Source: Natronorubrum aibiense (GTDB taxonomy: Archaea > Halobacteriota > Halobacteria > Halobacteriales > Natrialbaceae). Taken from it: 64,000 bases of DNA. The stretch is taken from assembly GCF_009392895.1 (NCBI RefSeq), contig NZ_CP045488.1, positions 1,798,001 to 1,862,000 of the forward strand, in the 5' to 3' direction. The translations under genes were made by a program, and so were the position numbers. Positions 25,591-36,594 of this stretch are shown piece by piece. The notes under the pieces were generated by a model. The model was given only the letters and a program-made list of their open reading frames with translations, was not told where the DNA came from and did no database searches. Position 1 is the first letter of the stretch; each line of letters begins with the position of its first letter.

Positions 25591-28500
25591 ATGAGCACGG
25601 ACCAGCAGAGCGAGGGCGACACAGGGGACGGACGCACGATTCTGTTGATCGGTAGCGGACCGATCCAGATCGGGCAGGCAGCCGAGTTCGACTACTCCGG
25701 TGCACAGGCCTGCCGGGCGCTTCAGGAGGAAGGCGCCCGCGTCGTCCTCGTCAACTCGAACCCCGCGACGATCATGACCGATCCGGAGATGGCGGACGAG
25801 GTCTACATCGAACCGATCACGACTGACGCTATCGCCGAAATCATCCGCAAAGAAAACCCCGACGGCGTTATCGCCGGCCTCGGCGGCCAGACTGGACTGA
25901 ACGTCACCGCCGAACTCGCCGAGGAGGGCGTCTTGGAGGAGTACGACGTCGAGATCATGGGCACGCCGCTCGAGACGATCTACGCGACCGAAGACCGCGA
26001 CCTCTTCCGCCAGCGCATGGAGAAGATCGGTCAGCCCGTACCGCAGTCGACGACGATCTCGCTCGACGAGGACGAGTCCGTCTCGGAGCTGACCGAGGAG
26101 GACCTCACGGAGCGCGTTCAGGACGCCGTCGACGAGGTCGGTGGCCTGCCGGTCATCGCCCGCACCACGTACACGCTGGGTGGCTCCGGCTCGGGCGTCG
26201 TCCACGAGTTCGACGAACTCTTAGAGCGCGTCCGTAAGGGCCTGCGTCTCTCGCGCAACAGCGAGGTGCTCATCACCGAGTCGATCGCCGGCTGGGTCGA
26301 GTACGAGTACGAGGTCATGCGCGATGCCGACGACTCCTGTATCATCATCTGCAACATGGAGAACATCGACCCGATGGGAATCCACACCGGGGAGTCGACG
26401 GTCGTCACACCCTCCCAGATCGTCCCCGACGAGGGTCACCAGGAGATGCGCACCGCGGCGCTCGACGTCATCCGCGAACTCGGTATTCAGGGCGGCTGTA
26501 ACATCCAGTTCGCCTGGCGCGACGACGGCACGCCGGGCGGCGAGTACCGCGTCGTCGAAGTCAACCCGCGCGTCTCCCGTTCCTCCGCGCTCGCCTCGAA
26601 GGCGACCGGGTATCCGATCGCGCGTGTCACCGCGAAGGTCGCTCTCGGAAAGCGCCTCCACGAGATCGAAAACGAGATCACCGGCGAGACGACGGCCGCG
26701 TTCGAGCCGGCGATCGACTACGTGGTTACCAAGGTCCCACGATGGCCCAAGGACAAGTTCGACGACGTCGACTTCGAACTGACCACGGCGATGAAGTCGA
26801 CCGGCGAGGCGATGGCGATCGGCCGCACCTTCGAGGAATCCCTGCTCAAAGCCCTTCGCTCCTCGGAGTACGAACCCGACGTCGACTGGGACGAGGTCTC
26901 CGACGACGAACTCGAGGCCGACTACCTCGCGACGCCGACGCCGGATCGCCCGTATGCCATGTTCGAGGCCTTCGAACGCGGCTACACGGTCGATGAAGTC
27001 GTCGACCTGACGGGTATCTTCGAGTGGTACACCGAACGCTACAAGAACATCGCGGACTCGACGCGTGCTGCCCAAGAGGGCGACTTCACCGAGGCCGCGA
27101 TCGCCGGCCACACCAACACCACCATCGCTGCCGCCGCGGGCACCGACGTTGACACCGTCGAACAGGACGTCCCCGGGCGCACCTACAAACAGGTCGACAC
27201 CTGCGCGGGCGAGTTCAAGGCCGAGACGCCGTACTACTACTCCGCACGCAAAAACGAGTTCGAGGCCGGCCCGCTCGTCGGCGACGCCGCTTCGGGCGAG
27301 CTCGAGGTCGACCGCGACATCGAGAGCGTGATCGTCGTCGGCGGCGGCCCGATCCGTATCGGACAGGGAGTCGAGTTCGACTACTGTTCGGTTCACGCGG
27401 TTCGTGCCCTGCGCGAACTCGGAATCGACGCCCACGTCGTCAACAACAATCCCGAAACTGTCTCGACGGACTACGACACCTCCGACGGGCTGTTCTTCGA
27501 GCCGATCACGGCCGAGGAGGTCGCCGACGTCGCCGAAGCCATCGACGCCGACGGCGTGATGGTCCAGTTCGGCGGCCAGACCTCCGTCAACATCGGCGAA
27601 CCGCTCCAAGACGAGATCGACCGCCGCGACCTCAACTGTGAGGTCATGGGAACCTCCGTCGAGGCGATGGACCTCGCCGAGGACCGCGACCGCTTCAACG
27701 CGCTCATGGACGAACTGGGCATCGCCCAGCCCGAGGGTGGCACGGCAGTCTCGAAGGAGGAAGCGCTCGAGCTCGCCCACGATATCGGCTACCCCGTCCT
27801 CGTCCGCCCGTCCTACGTCCTCGGCGGGCGCGCGATGGACGTCGTCTACAGCGACGAGGAACTCGAGACCTACATCGAGGAGGCCGTCCGCGTCAGCCCG
27901 GACAAGCCGATCCTCGTCGACGACTTCCTCGAGGATGCGGTCGAACTCGACGTCGACGCCGTCTCGGACGGTCGCACGATCCTCATCGGCGGCATCATGG
28001 AACACGTCGAGACCGCCGGCGTCCACTCCGGCGACTCCGCGTGTATGATCCCGCCGCGCTCGCTCGACGAGGAGACCTTAGAGCGCGTTCGCGAGGTCAC
28101 CGAAGACATCGCCGAGGCGCTCAAGACGAAGGGCCTGATGAACGTCCAGTTGGCCGTCAAAGACGGCGAGGTGTACGTCCTCGAGGCCAACCCGCGCTCC
28201 TCGCGTACCGTCCCGTTCGTCTCGAAGGCGACTGGCGTCCCGATCGCCAAACTCGCCGCACAGGTCATGGCCGGCGAGACGCTCGCGAGTCTCGACGTCG
28301 ACGAGCAGATCCCCGACCACACCTCGATCAAAGAGGTCGTCCTGCCGTTCGACCGTCTGCCGGGATCGGACCCACGTCTCGGCCCAGAGATGAAGTCCAC
28401 CGGCGAAGTGATGGGCACCGCAAGCGAGTTCGGCACGGCCTACTGGAAGTCCCAGCAGGCGGCTGGAAACGCCGTCAGCGAGGGTACTGCCGTGGTCGAT

Positions 28501-28767
28501 CTCGACGTCGACGGCTTCGAGAACCACTTCGACGTCGCGGAGTTCGACGACGTACCACAGGCGATCCGTGAGAACAAGGTCGACTTCGTCGTCAGCCGCG
28601 ATCGCGACTCCCTCGAGATGGCCGTCGAAGAGGAAATTCCGTACCTGTCGACGGTAGCGAGTGCCGAGGCCTATGTCGAAGCGCTCGACGAGTTCGACGG
28701 CGACCTCGAGGTCGCCTCCGTGACGGATCGTCCGAAGCAGGCCTCGAAGTGGGGCAAGTCGGAGTAA
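25591..28767 (+). CDS. carB: Carbamoyl-phosphate synthase large subunit
   Basis: 1058 residues from ATG 25591 (MSTDQQSEGD); in-frame ATGs at 25564 and 25579 are alternatives. CarB makes carbamoyl phosphate for arginine and pyrimidine synthesis. Two homologous halves are clear: ILLIGSGPIQIGQAAEFDYSG and VIVVGGGPIRIGQGVEFDYC each open an ATP-grasp half. The carboxyphosphate domain has GGLPVIARTTYTLGGSGSG and the carbamoyl-phosphate domain has GYPVLVRPSYVLGGRAM. An allosteric MGS-like domain ends the protein. The length is normal. The small subunit carA is not in the window. Confidence 0.96.
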   Translation: MSTDQQSEGDTGDGRTILLIGSGPIQIGQAAEFDYSGAQACRALQEEGARVVLVNSNPATIMTDPEMADEVYIEPITTDAIAEIIRKENPDGVIAGLGGQTGLNVTAELAEEGVLEEYDVEIMGTPLETIYATEDRDLFRQRMEKIGQPVPQSTTISLDEDESVSELTEEDLTERVQDAVDEVGGLPVIARTTYTLGGSGSGVVHEFDELLERVRKGLRLSRNSEVLITESIAGWVEYEYEVMRDADDSCIIICNMENIDPMGIHTGESTVVTPSQIVPDEGHQEMRTAALDVIRELGIQGGCNIQFAWRDDGTPGGEYRVVEVNPRVSRSSALASKATGYPIARVTAKVALGKRLHEIENEITGETTAAFEPAIDYVVTKVPRWPKDKFDDVDFELTTAMKSTGEAMAIGRTFEESLLKALRSSEYEPDVDWDEVSDDELEADYLATPTPDRPYAMFEAFERGYTVDEVVDLTGIFEWYTERYKNIADSTRAAQEGDFTEAAIAGHTNTTIAAAAGTDVDTVEQDVPGRTYKQVDTCAGEFKAETPYYYSARKNEFEAGPLVGDAASGELEVDRDIESVIVVGGGPIRIGQGVEFDYCSVHAVRALRELGIDAHVVNNNPETVSTDYDTSDGLFFEPITAEEVADVAEAIDADGVMVQFGGQTSVNIGEPLQDEIDRRDLNCEVMGTSVEAMDLAEDRDRFNALMDELGIAQPEGGTAVSKEEALELAHDIGYPVLVRPSYVLGGRAMDVVYSDEELETYIEEAVRVSPDKPILVDDFLEDAVELDVDAVSDGRTILIGGIMEHVETAGVHSGDSACMIPPRSLDEETLERVREVTEDIAEALKTKGLMNVQLAVKDGEVYVLEANPRSSRTVPFVSKATGVPIAKLAAQVMAGETLASLDVDEQIPDHTSIKEVVLPFDRLPGSDPRLGPEMKSTGEVMGTASEFGTAYWKSQQAAGNAVSEGTAVVDLDVDGFENHFDVAEFDDVPQAIRENKVDFVVSRDRDSLEMAVEEEIPYLSTVASAEAYVEALDEFDGDLEVASVTDRPKQASKWGKSE

Positions 28768-28849
28768 CGACTCGGCTCCCTGCGGGTTGAATCGATTCTT
28801 TTTCGAACACTGATTCGAGCGCACACAGCCACGATCAGTGCGCCTCGCC

Positions 28850-30511
28850 TCACTCGAGCGTGTACCAGTCGAACCGTTCGATGGCGTAGAAGTACGACAC
28901 TATGGGTGCGAGCACGCCGATCCCCAAGACTGTCCAGGCGGTGAGCGTGAGCCCGCGGGCCGAAACAGAGATGTCAGGGACGGGTGCTATCGCGGAGATC
29001 GCCGCAATCAACTCGGCGAGCAGCGCGGCGGAGTCGGTGTAGAGGATGACCGCGGCGGCCGTCGGCAGAATGATCGCGACCGAGTAGAGGATGAAGGCGG
29101 TCTTGCTCGGCATCACCGCCTCGCGGTTGTTCGTGACCTTGACGCTGCCAAAACGGGGCGCTGCCGTGCCGATCCCGGTCGCCAGCGCTGGCGTCACGGC
29201 GGTGCCGACGACCGTCCCGCCGACCAGCACGGCGGTTTGCTCGAGCGAGAGCGGGCTGACGGTGCCCAACACGAGCGAAACGAGCCCAGCGATCGGGGCG
29301 GCGACGACCGTTCCGGCGATCACCAGTCCGGTGATGGCCTGACGGCCGGTGAGCGTCGAGGTGATAACGGCGGGCAGCGCCCGGCCGAGGTCGCCGAGGG
29401 GGTTCAGCGTGAACAGCGCGCCGGCGGCCCAGACGACGTACAGCGAGAGGATCACGGCGACGTGTTCGGGGACCGTTCCGCTCTGGATGATTCCCTGAAC
29501 GAACCCGATCGCGCCGAACAGCGGGTAGCCGACGTACGCCAGCCGGATCGGCGCGCGCCTGGTTCGGCGAATCGCGGTCACCGTCACTGTTCGGACCGGC
29601 CGCGAGAGCCCGCGGGAGAGAACGTTCGCGAGCCGATTCGACGACTCGGTCGCCGTTGGCTCTGCAGCGTCCTCGAACCGTGCCGGATCGGAAAACCAGT
29701 GAATTCGCGCGGCAGCGATCCCGACAGCGACGGCGGCCGTACTGATGACGATCGTGCCGACGATCGAACCGAGGACGAGCGGATTCGAGGCGGAGACGTT
29801 CGGAATCCCGGCCAAGAGGAGGTGACCGGGCCAGCCCAGGGGGCTGTCCTGCAGGAGGGTAAACAGCCGACTCATGACCAGATCGAACCGGCCGGTCGCG
29901 AGCGCACCGAAGTACAGCACCCAGAAGCCGACGAACAGGATCGTTCGGTAGCGAGCGATCGGCTCGTAGACGGTGACCAGATGCTTGGCACAGATACCGA
30001 CGACGAACCCGACTGGGATCGCACTCCCCAGTGCGATCGTGGCGACGAGCAACGCGAACGGCACGGGGAGCACCGTCCCTGCTCCGTAGGCAAAGGCACT
30101 CGAGAGCGCCAGCGTCGGCGGGACGACCCACAGCGCGAACAGCAGAAACTCGGCGACGATAACGCCGATGACGGTGTTTTTGAGCGGCGTCGAGACGAGC
30201 AAAAACGCCGGTTCGTCGACGGCTGCGGTGGCGGTAAACGACCGGATGCTGGCCATAAAAACCAGAAACAGCCAGCCGACGGCGACGCCACCGGTGACGA
30301 TCGCCGTGATCGTCGCGGCGTCGACGGGAAGGGATTCCCCAGCGAACTCCGCGCCTAGGCGTGGGAGGAGGTAGCTGCCGGCGACAGTGACCGGGCCGAG
30401 CATCACCACCGCGAGTACACCCATCAACAGCAGCTTCGTTCGTTCGGTCGACACCGCCCGAACCGTTCGTCGCACCTCCGTTTTGGCAACGATGAGGGGG
30501 ACCCGCGACAT
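28850..30511 (-). CDS. Large ABC-2-like exporter permease
   Basis: 553 residues with about 12 hydrophobic segments spread over the whole length. The first segments surround LLLMGVLAVVMLGPVTVAG, and the last half contains LTGRQAITGLVIAGTVVAAP. This is the two-in-one permease type common in haloarchaea, encoded back-to-back with its ATPase (30761, divergent). The 249-base spacer holds both promoters. The substrate is unknown. No signal peptide. Confidence 0.82.
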   Translation of the reverse strand: MSRVPLIVAKTEVRRTVRAVSTERTKLLLMGVLAVVMLGPVTVAGSYLLPRLGAEFAGESLPVDAATITAIVTGGVAVGWLFLVFMASIRSFTATAAVDEPAFLLVSTPLKNTVIGVIVAEFLLFALWVVPPTLALSSAFAYGAGTVLPVPFALLVATIALGSAIPVGFVVGICAKHLVTVYEPIARYRTILFVGFWVLYFGALATGRFDLVMSRLFTLLQDSPLGWPGHLLLAGIPNVSASNPLVLGSIVGTIVISTAAVAVGIAAARIHWFSDPARFEDAAEPTATESSNRLANVLSRGLSRPVRTVTVTAIRRTRRAPIRLAYVGYPLFGAIGFVQGIIQSGTVPEHVAVILSLYVVWAAGALFTLNPLGDLGRALPAVITSTLTGRQAITGLVIAGTVVAAPIAGLVSLVLGTVSPLSLEQTAVLVGGTVVGTAVTPALATGIGTAAPRFGSVKVTNNREAVMPSKTAFILYSVAIILPTAAAVILYTDSAALLAELIAAISAIAPVPDISVSARGLTLTAWTVLGIGVLAPIVSYFYAIERFDWYTLE

Positions 30512-30760
30512 CAGCGAACACCACCGGAATCGACGGTGGGACGTCTGTATTTAGCGTTGAGGACCATACTCCAGAGCGCGTTCCGCATCCAATAAATAGT
30601 TCGGTTTCTGTCATTCGGTCGTCGCGAACAGTCTCAATACAAACTATCTCCACTCGTGCGTCCGTTCCGGCAGAGGTAGCCTCGACTCGAGTCCACGTGC
30701 ACTCGCCACGCTGCCGAAACATGTGCACGTTTATACAGATCGCGGCGAAACAACGCGAAC

Positions 30761-31549
<789 letters not shown>

Positions 31550-31550
31550 C

Positions 31551-32447
31551 ATGTCACGGCTGTCTTCGCTTCGCGACGGCCTGACCGACGACTCGCTGCG
31601 GGTTGCGATCCTCGTCGGCCTCGCCTCGATTCCGTTCACGCTCGCCCTCTCGTGGGGATCGGTGTCGAGTGGCGACGGTGTCGTCATCGGCGGCTCCGTT
31701 GCCGGGACGCCGCTGCTACTGGTCGGGTTGCTCGTCGGCTCCCGCTATCACGACCGCCCGACGGATAGTCGCCGCGCCGGGTTCTGGACCGGCCTCGTCG
31801 GCTCGAGTGCGACGGCTCTCGTCTTTATCGCGAACACGGTCTCGTCGATCGGGGCGCTGTCCTCGAGGCTGACGCTCGTTGCGGTCGCCGTCATGCCGGT
31901 TGCCATCGTACTCGGCGGTGGGTTCTCCGTGCTGGTCACGATGGCCAGTGCGGCGTTCGCTGACTGGGTGCGAACGCGCGTCGACAGCGAACACCGGGTG
32001 GTAGAACCTGCGGCTGCCGGTGAAACAGCCGTCGCCGACTCGAGGTGGTGGCTGGTCGTCGCCGTCTACGTACTCGCTGCCCCGGTCGTGTTGTACTACG
32101 CCCTCGGGGTGCGCCCCGACAGCGGTCCCGAAGTCGGCCTCATGGTCGCGGGCCTGTTCGTTTTGGTCCCGCTTTCGATCGTGACCCTCGTAGGGTTGTT
32201 CATCGACGCAACCACACCCCGGAGTCGTGCGACTAACTGGGTCCCGAGCGTGTGGCTATACGTTGGCGGCCCGATCGGCGTCGCTGTGGTCGTCTATTCG
32301 CTGGGAATCGTTCGCGAGGTATCGTACCCGCCCGGATACGCCAGCTACAGCTTTCTTGGTGCGCTCTGGTGCCTGTCGGTGGGCTACCTCGTCAACAGAA
32401 AACGCCATCTCGGCGGCCGAAGTTCGGTCTCCACTCTCCGTTCGTAA
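31551..32447 (+). CDS. Multi-pass membrane protein cotranscribed with ABC ATPase
   Basis: 298 residues with about seven or eight hydrophobic helices and only short loops. Parts (GLVGSSATALVFIANTVSSI) resemble haloarchaeal DUF5518-type membrane proteins, but I am not sure of the family. The ATG is one base after the stop of the ATPase gene, so translation is probably coupled. It might be an accessory or second membrane subunit of the transporter. Confidence 0.75.
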   Translation: MSRLSSLRDGLTDDSLRVAILVGLASIPFTLALSWGSVSSGDGVVIGGSVAGTPLLLVGLLVGSRYHDRPTDSRRAGFWTGLVGSSATALVFIANTVSSIGALSSRLTLVAVAVMPVAIVLGGGFSVLVTMASAAFADWVRTRVDSEHRVVEPAAAGETAVADSRWWLVVAVYVLAAPVVLYYALGVRPDSGPEVGLMVAGLFVLVPLSIVTLVGLFIDATTPRSRATNWVPSVWLYVGGPIGVAVVVYSLGIVREVSYPPGYASYSFLGALWCLSVGYLVNRKRHLGGRSSVSTLRS

Positions 32448-32535
32448 TCACTGCGTCCATCGCCCATACCACCGTCGAGACGTCGACCAGCGGTGAGTCC
32501 GACACCCCTAAGCGCGCGGACTCTCTGCATCAGAT

Positions 32536-35052
32536 ATGGAGTATCACGAGGCCGCGGACTTTTTATTCGATCTGCGGCGGTTCCGCCCGAAACCGGGGAC
32601 GGAGTCGACATCGCGGCTGCTCGCCCACCTCGAGAATCCCCACGAGGACGTCGAATTCGTCCAGATCGCGGGGTCGAACGGGAAAGGGAGCACGGCGCGA
32701 ATGCTCGAGCAGAGCCTCCGCGAAGCTGGGCTTTCAGTCGGACTTTACACCTCGCCACATCTCGAGGATCTGCGCGAACGGGTTCGCGTTGACGGCCGGA
32801 AGATCCCACGGTCGGCGGTCTGTGAGTACGTCGAGGCCGCCCGCGAGTACATCACGGGCCGCGGTGCCGACGGCGATTCGCCCACCTTCTTCGAGACGAT
32901 GACGGCGATGGCGATCTGGCACTTCGGTCGCGAGGACGTCGACGTCGCCGTCCTCGAGGTCGGAATCGGCGGGAAGTACGACGCGACCAGCGTCGTCGAT
33001 CCAGTCGCAAGCGCCGTGACGAGCGTCACGTTAGAACACACAGGGATTCTCGGCGACACGGAGGCCGAAATCGCCCACGACAAAGCCCACGTCGCCCCTG
33101 CCGACAGGCCGCTCGTCACCGGCGTCAAAGGCGACGCGCTCGAGGCGATCCGAGACGTGGCCGGGGATGTCGTCACCGTCGGCTCACGGACAGCCGGGTC
33201 GGACGCGCCGCCTACGGACGTCCAAGTCAGCTACGACGGCCGGGTCAACCACACTGAGGCGGCCGTCACGGTCGAGACCGACGACTGGTTCCTCGAGACG
33301 CGGATTCCCCTCCTGGGTACGCATCAGGCCGAGAACGCGGGCATCGCAGCGACGCTTGCGCGCCAGCTCACCGATATTTCGGATGCGGAGCTGGCCCGCG
33401 GGCTGCGAAACGCCCACTGGCCGGGCCGATTCGAGGTGATGGACACGGAGCCACTCGTCGTCCTCGATGGCGCACACAACCCCGGTGCGTGCGAGGGACT
33501 CGCGGAAACGCTCGGAACCTACGACTACGACGACCTTTCGCTCGTCTTCGGGGCGATGCACGACAAGGACCACCGCGAGATGGCCGCCGCGCTGCCGACG
33601 CCCGATTCGGTGATCGCGACGGAGCCAACGCTCCAGCGCGCTGAAGACCCTGCCGTCCTCGAGACGGTGTTTACCGAGGCCGGCGTCGACGACGTTCGTA
33701 CGAGCGCGGCCGTCCCGGACGCCCTCGAGACCGCCCTCGAGGAGGCCAGCAGCGACGACTGCGTCCTCGTCACCGGCTCACTGTTCGCCGTCGCCGAAGC
33801 GCGCTCGCGCTGGACGAGTACCGGCGTCCCGAAACGGATCCGAAACCGCGAGGACGCCCGCGAGACGTTCACGATGGCGAACGTCCCCGGTGCTGGCAGC
33901 CGCCGGCTTCGGGGTGACGCCGTCCATCGCGTGGTCAAGACGACGTTCGGCCCTCGGCAGGCGACGACCGTCAAACAGGAGCTGTTGCGCCTCGGCGGCG
34001 AGTGTGCGCTCTCCGGCCTCGAGCAAGACGACGAGGCCGTCGACGCCGTGTTGATGGGCACCCTCTCGCAGTTCGAACGGCTCGTCGACACGCTCGAGTC
34101 GAAGCCGTCTGCGGCCGACACCAGCGCACGCGGGCTGGCCGATGTCGCTTGCGACCTTCGCGAGACTCTTGCACTGGACTCGAGCGCGTCAGAGCCGGCA
34201 GCCGACACAACCGGGCCACAGCCACAGTACCCGTGGGACGACCGCACCGCCGTGATGGGCATTCTCAACGTCACGCCCGACAGCTTCCACGACGGCGGCG
34301 AGTACGACGCGCTCGAGGACGCCGTCGCCCGCGCCAAGGCGATGGTTGAGGCTGGCGTCGACGTGATCGACGTCGGCGGCGAGTCGACCCGCCCCGGTGC
34401 CGACCCCGTCCCGGTCGAGGACGAGATCGACCGCGTCACGCCCGTCATCGAACGGATCGCAGACCTCGACGTCCACATCTCGATCGACACCCGCAAAGCC
34501 GCCGTCGCCGAGGCCGCCCTCGAGGCTGGTGCCGACATCGTCAACGACGTCTCGGGTCTCGAAGACCCCGAGATGCGCTTCGTCGTCGCCGAGCACGACG
34601 CGGGACTCGTCGTGATGCACAGTATCGACTCGATCGTCGTCCCGGATCGCAACGTCGCGTACGACGACGTCGTCGAGGACACGATCGACCACCTCGCCGA
34701 ACGAATCCTGCTCGCCGAGAAAGCCGGCGTCGACCGCGAGAAGATCGTCGTCGACCCCGGTATCGGCTTCGGCAAATCCGCCCGCGAAAGCTTTGAACTG
34801 CTCGGCCGCGCCGACGAGTTCCGCGCGCTCGGCTGTCCGGTGCTCATCGGTCACTCTCACAAGTCGATGTTCGAGCACGTCGGTCGCGAGGCTGGTGACC
34901 GACTCGAGGCGACCGTCGCGGCGAGTGCGATCGCGGCCGACCGCGGGGCCGACATCGTTCGGGTCCACGACGTTCCCGAGAACGTCGCCGCCGTCCGGAC
35001 GGCACTGGCAGCTCGCGATCCGGATCGCTTCGAGTGGTATAGTAACAACTGA
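32536..35052 (+). CDS. folCP: Bifunctional folylpolyglutamate synthase / dihydropteroate synthase
   Basis: 838 residues. FolC part, about 1-430: ATP loop AGSNGKGST (about 42-50), YTSPHLEDLRERV, and VLDGAHNPGACEGL. A linker of about 110 residues follows, including a small predicted domain (FTMANVPGAGSRRLRGDAVH). FolP part, about 555-838: MGILNVTPDSFHDGG, DVGGESTRPGA, SIDTRKAAVAEAAL, DPGIGFGKSARESFELL, and GHSHKSMF in the place of the usual SRKS/RKS motif. Such fusions are known in haloarchaea and supply folate-type cofactors. All key motifs are present, so both activities should be intact. Confidence 0.95.
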   Translation: MEYHEAADFLFDLRRFRPKPGTESTSRLLAHLENPHEDVEFVQIAGSNGKGSTARMLEQSLREAGLSVGLYTSPHLEDLRERVRVDGRKIPRSAVCEYVEAAREYITGRGADGDSPTFFETMTAMAIWHFGREDVDVAVLEVGIGGKYDATSVVDPVASAVTSVTLEHTGILGDTEAEIAHDKAHVAPADRPLVTGVKGDALEAIRDVAGDVVTVGSRTAGSDAPPTDVQVSYDGRVNHTEAAVTVETDDWFLETRIPLLGTHQAENAGIAATLARQLTDISDAELARGLRNAHWPGRFEVMDTEPLVVLDGAHNPGACEGLAETLGTYDYDDLSLVFGAMHDKDHREMAAALPTPDSVIATEPTLQRAEDPAVLETVFTEAGVDDVRTSAAVPDALETALEEASSDDCVLVTGSLFAVAEARSRWTSTGVPKRIRNREDARETFTMANVPGAGSRRLRGDAVHRVVKTTFGPRQATTVKQELLRLGGECALSGLEQDDEAVDAVLMGTLSQFERLVDTLESKPSAADTSARGLADVACDLRETLALDSSASEPAADTTGPQPQYPWDDRTAVMGILNVTPDSFHDGGEYDALEDAVARAKAMVEAGVDVIDVGGESTRPGADPVPVEDEIDRVTPVIERIADLDVHISIDTRKAAVAEAALEAGADIVNDVSGLEDPEMRFVVAEHDAGLVVMHSIDSIVVPDRNVAYDDVVEDTIDHLAERILLAEKAGVDREKIVVDPGIGFGKSARESFELLGRADEFRALGCPVLIGHSHKSMFEHVGREAGDRLEATVAASAIAADRGADIVRVHDVPENVAAVRTALAARDPDRFEWYSNN

Positions 35053-35289
35053 AACGATTTACACACGCATCGCACAGCGAACGGGTCACGTCGTTCCCCG
35101 CTCGCCAGTTCGCGGTTCTCGCTCCGACGATCGCGTCGAACCGCGCTCCCGTCGTGCGATGCGGTGTGCATTGACTTTCAGTGGCTACTATAGCCGACGA
35201 GGCTACCTCGGCGTTCAGGTGCCGGTCCAACCTTCAACCGTGTGGCGCCAGTACGCTTCGTGAGCGCAGCGTGCGCGGAGATTCATCCA

Positions 35290-36060
35290 ATGGCTGACGA
35301 ACACGATCACGACGTGGCGCCAGACGTCCCGATGGAAGACCGTATCGACGACCTCGAGACACCGAGCCCGATAGAGACAGCACTGTCGATCTCCACCGGC
35401 GACCTCAAACGCGAGGTGGTGCCGTTGCTCGGCGGCGGCGTCGTGTTGCTTTCGGCCCTTCGATCGCTCGGACGGGGCCAGCTCCGTGCGGTTCCGAAAG
35501 GGATCGTCGGTGCTGGACTGCTCGGCTACGCCCTCAGGAACCGGGCCTCGAGCGACTCGTCGACATTCGAGCCGACACTGGACGAGATCGACGGCGGGAC
35601 CGAAGGCAAGGAGGTTTCCGATCAGGCACACGCCGCTGCCGAGCGTCTCGACGCCGGTCGGGAATCCCAGATCGACGCCGGCGGCGAGATCGACGACTCG
35701 GCACAGCTCGGCGACGAGCGCGACGAAGGGTCCCGGATCGAATTCACCGACGACGCGACTCAGGAGGAACCGCGATCGAAACCGGACGTGGACGGAGCGG
35801 ACGATCCTCGCCGCGACACTGACGACGAGTCGGTCGAGATCGACGTCTCCGACTCGGCGATGGCCGAGGAGGTAAGCGAGGCGACGGGACCCGATCCCGA
35901 ACAGGCCCAGCCGACACAGACCGATGCGATCGAACCCGAGGAGACGCCCGAAGAAGACGCCTCGGACATGAAAGTCGAGCCGGACGAGGACAGCGAAACG
36001 GCAGCGGAGTCTCGAGACGAATCCGATGACGACGAATCTGCCGAAGACGACGGACAGTAG
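35290..36060 (+). CDS. Haloarchaeal protein with short hydrophobic core and long acidic tail
   Basis: 256 residues from ATG 35290 (MADEHDHDVAPDVPMEDRID). Residues about 35-80 hold two modest hydrophobic segments (VVPLLGGGVVLLSAL and GIVGAGLLGYAL). The remaining ~170 residues are almost entirely Asp, Glu, Ser and Thr with some Pro, so they are disordered and very acidic. The layout suggests a membrane-associated protein with a charged cytoplasmic or external tail. No function recognised. Confidence 0.7.
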   Translation: MADEHDHDVAPDVPMEDRIDDLETPSPIETALSISTGDLKREVVPLLGGGVVLLSALRSLGRGQLRAVPKGIVGAGLLGYALRNRASSDSSTFEPTLDEIDGGTEGKEVSDQAHAAAERLDAGRESQIDAGGEIDDSAQLGDERDEGSRIEFTDDATQEEPRSKPDVDGADDPRRDTDDESVEIDVSDSAMAEEVSEATGPDPEQAQPTQTDAIEPEETPEEDASDMKVEPDEDSETAAESRDESDDDESAEDDGQ

Positions 36061-36115
36061 CCGAGCCGTGTCCTGAACCCGTTTCGGTCGAACGCGGCTC
36101 GTATCAATTTGTCGG

Positions 36116-36391
36116 CTACTGCTGGCGGTCTCGAGTCGCCTCCCGCTGAGCCGACTGCCAGCTAGTGAGCAGATACGCCGGGAGTGCAATCGCACCGACG
36201 ACGAGCACTGCGCCGACGACGGCCGTCCTGACGCTGACACGCTGGGGAATCGCGTCGAGTGGGATCGCTGACGCCGACTGGCCCACGACGAACAGCGCGA
36301 CGAGTACGAGCACGAAGAGCAACACGGCGACGAGCACGAGTGTCTGTGTGAGAAGCGCACGCCCACGGCCTCGAGAGCGCTCGTCGGACAT
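36116..36391 (-). CDS. Small two-helix membrane protein
   Basis: 91 residues from ATG 36391 (MSDERSRGRGRALLTQTLV). TM1 is about 13-38 and TM2 about 55-77, with an Arg-rich N-terminus and an Arg/Gln C-terminus (both probably cytoplasmic). The longer frame upstream overlaps the divergent region and looks non-coding. Function unknown. Confidence 0.65.
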   Translation of the reverse strand: MSDERSRGRGRALLTQTLVLVAVLLFVLVLVALFVVGQSASAIPLDAIPQRVSVRTAVVGAVLVVGAIALPAYLLTSWQSAQREATRDRQQ

Positions 36392-36594
36392 ACCGACAGT
36401 TGTCGGCCCGCGGCCATGAACCGTTCGAATCGGCACTCGAGACCGACACGCGTAGCTGGGACGTCGAACGAGCGCGCTCGAGGCGGCCGGACCAACCGGT
36501 TCGCCCGACACTGATCGAACGTATTCGGGTGGTACCGACGGCGGCTGCGACTGTTTCCGCACGCAATAAGTCCCCTCGCTCCCAAGCGCTAGCT

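Noticed and set aside
28838-30358. 506-codon open frame opposite the ABC permease
   Set aside because: Its translation is an Arg/Asp/Gly-rich string with no fold, typical of the antisense strand of a GC-rich gene; the minus-strand frame gives a normal 12-helix permease.
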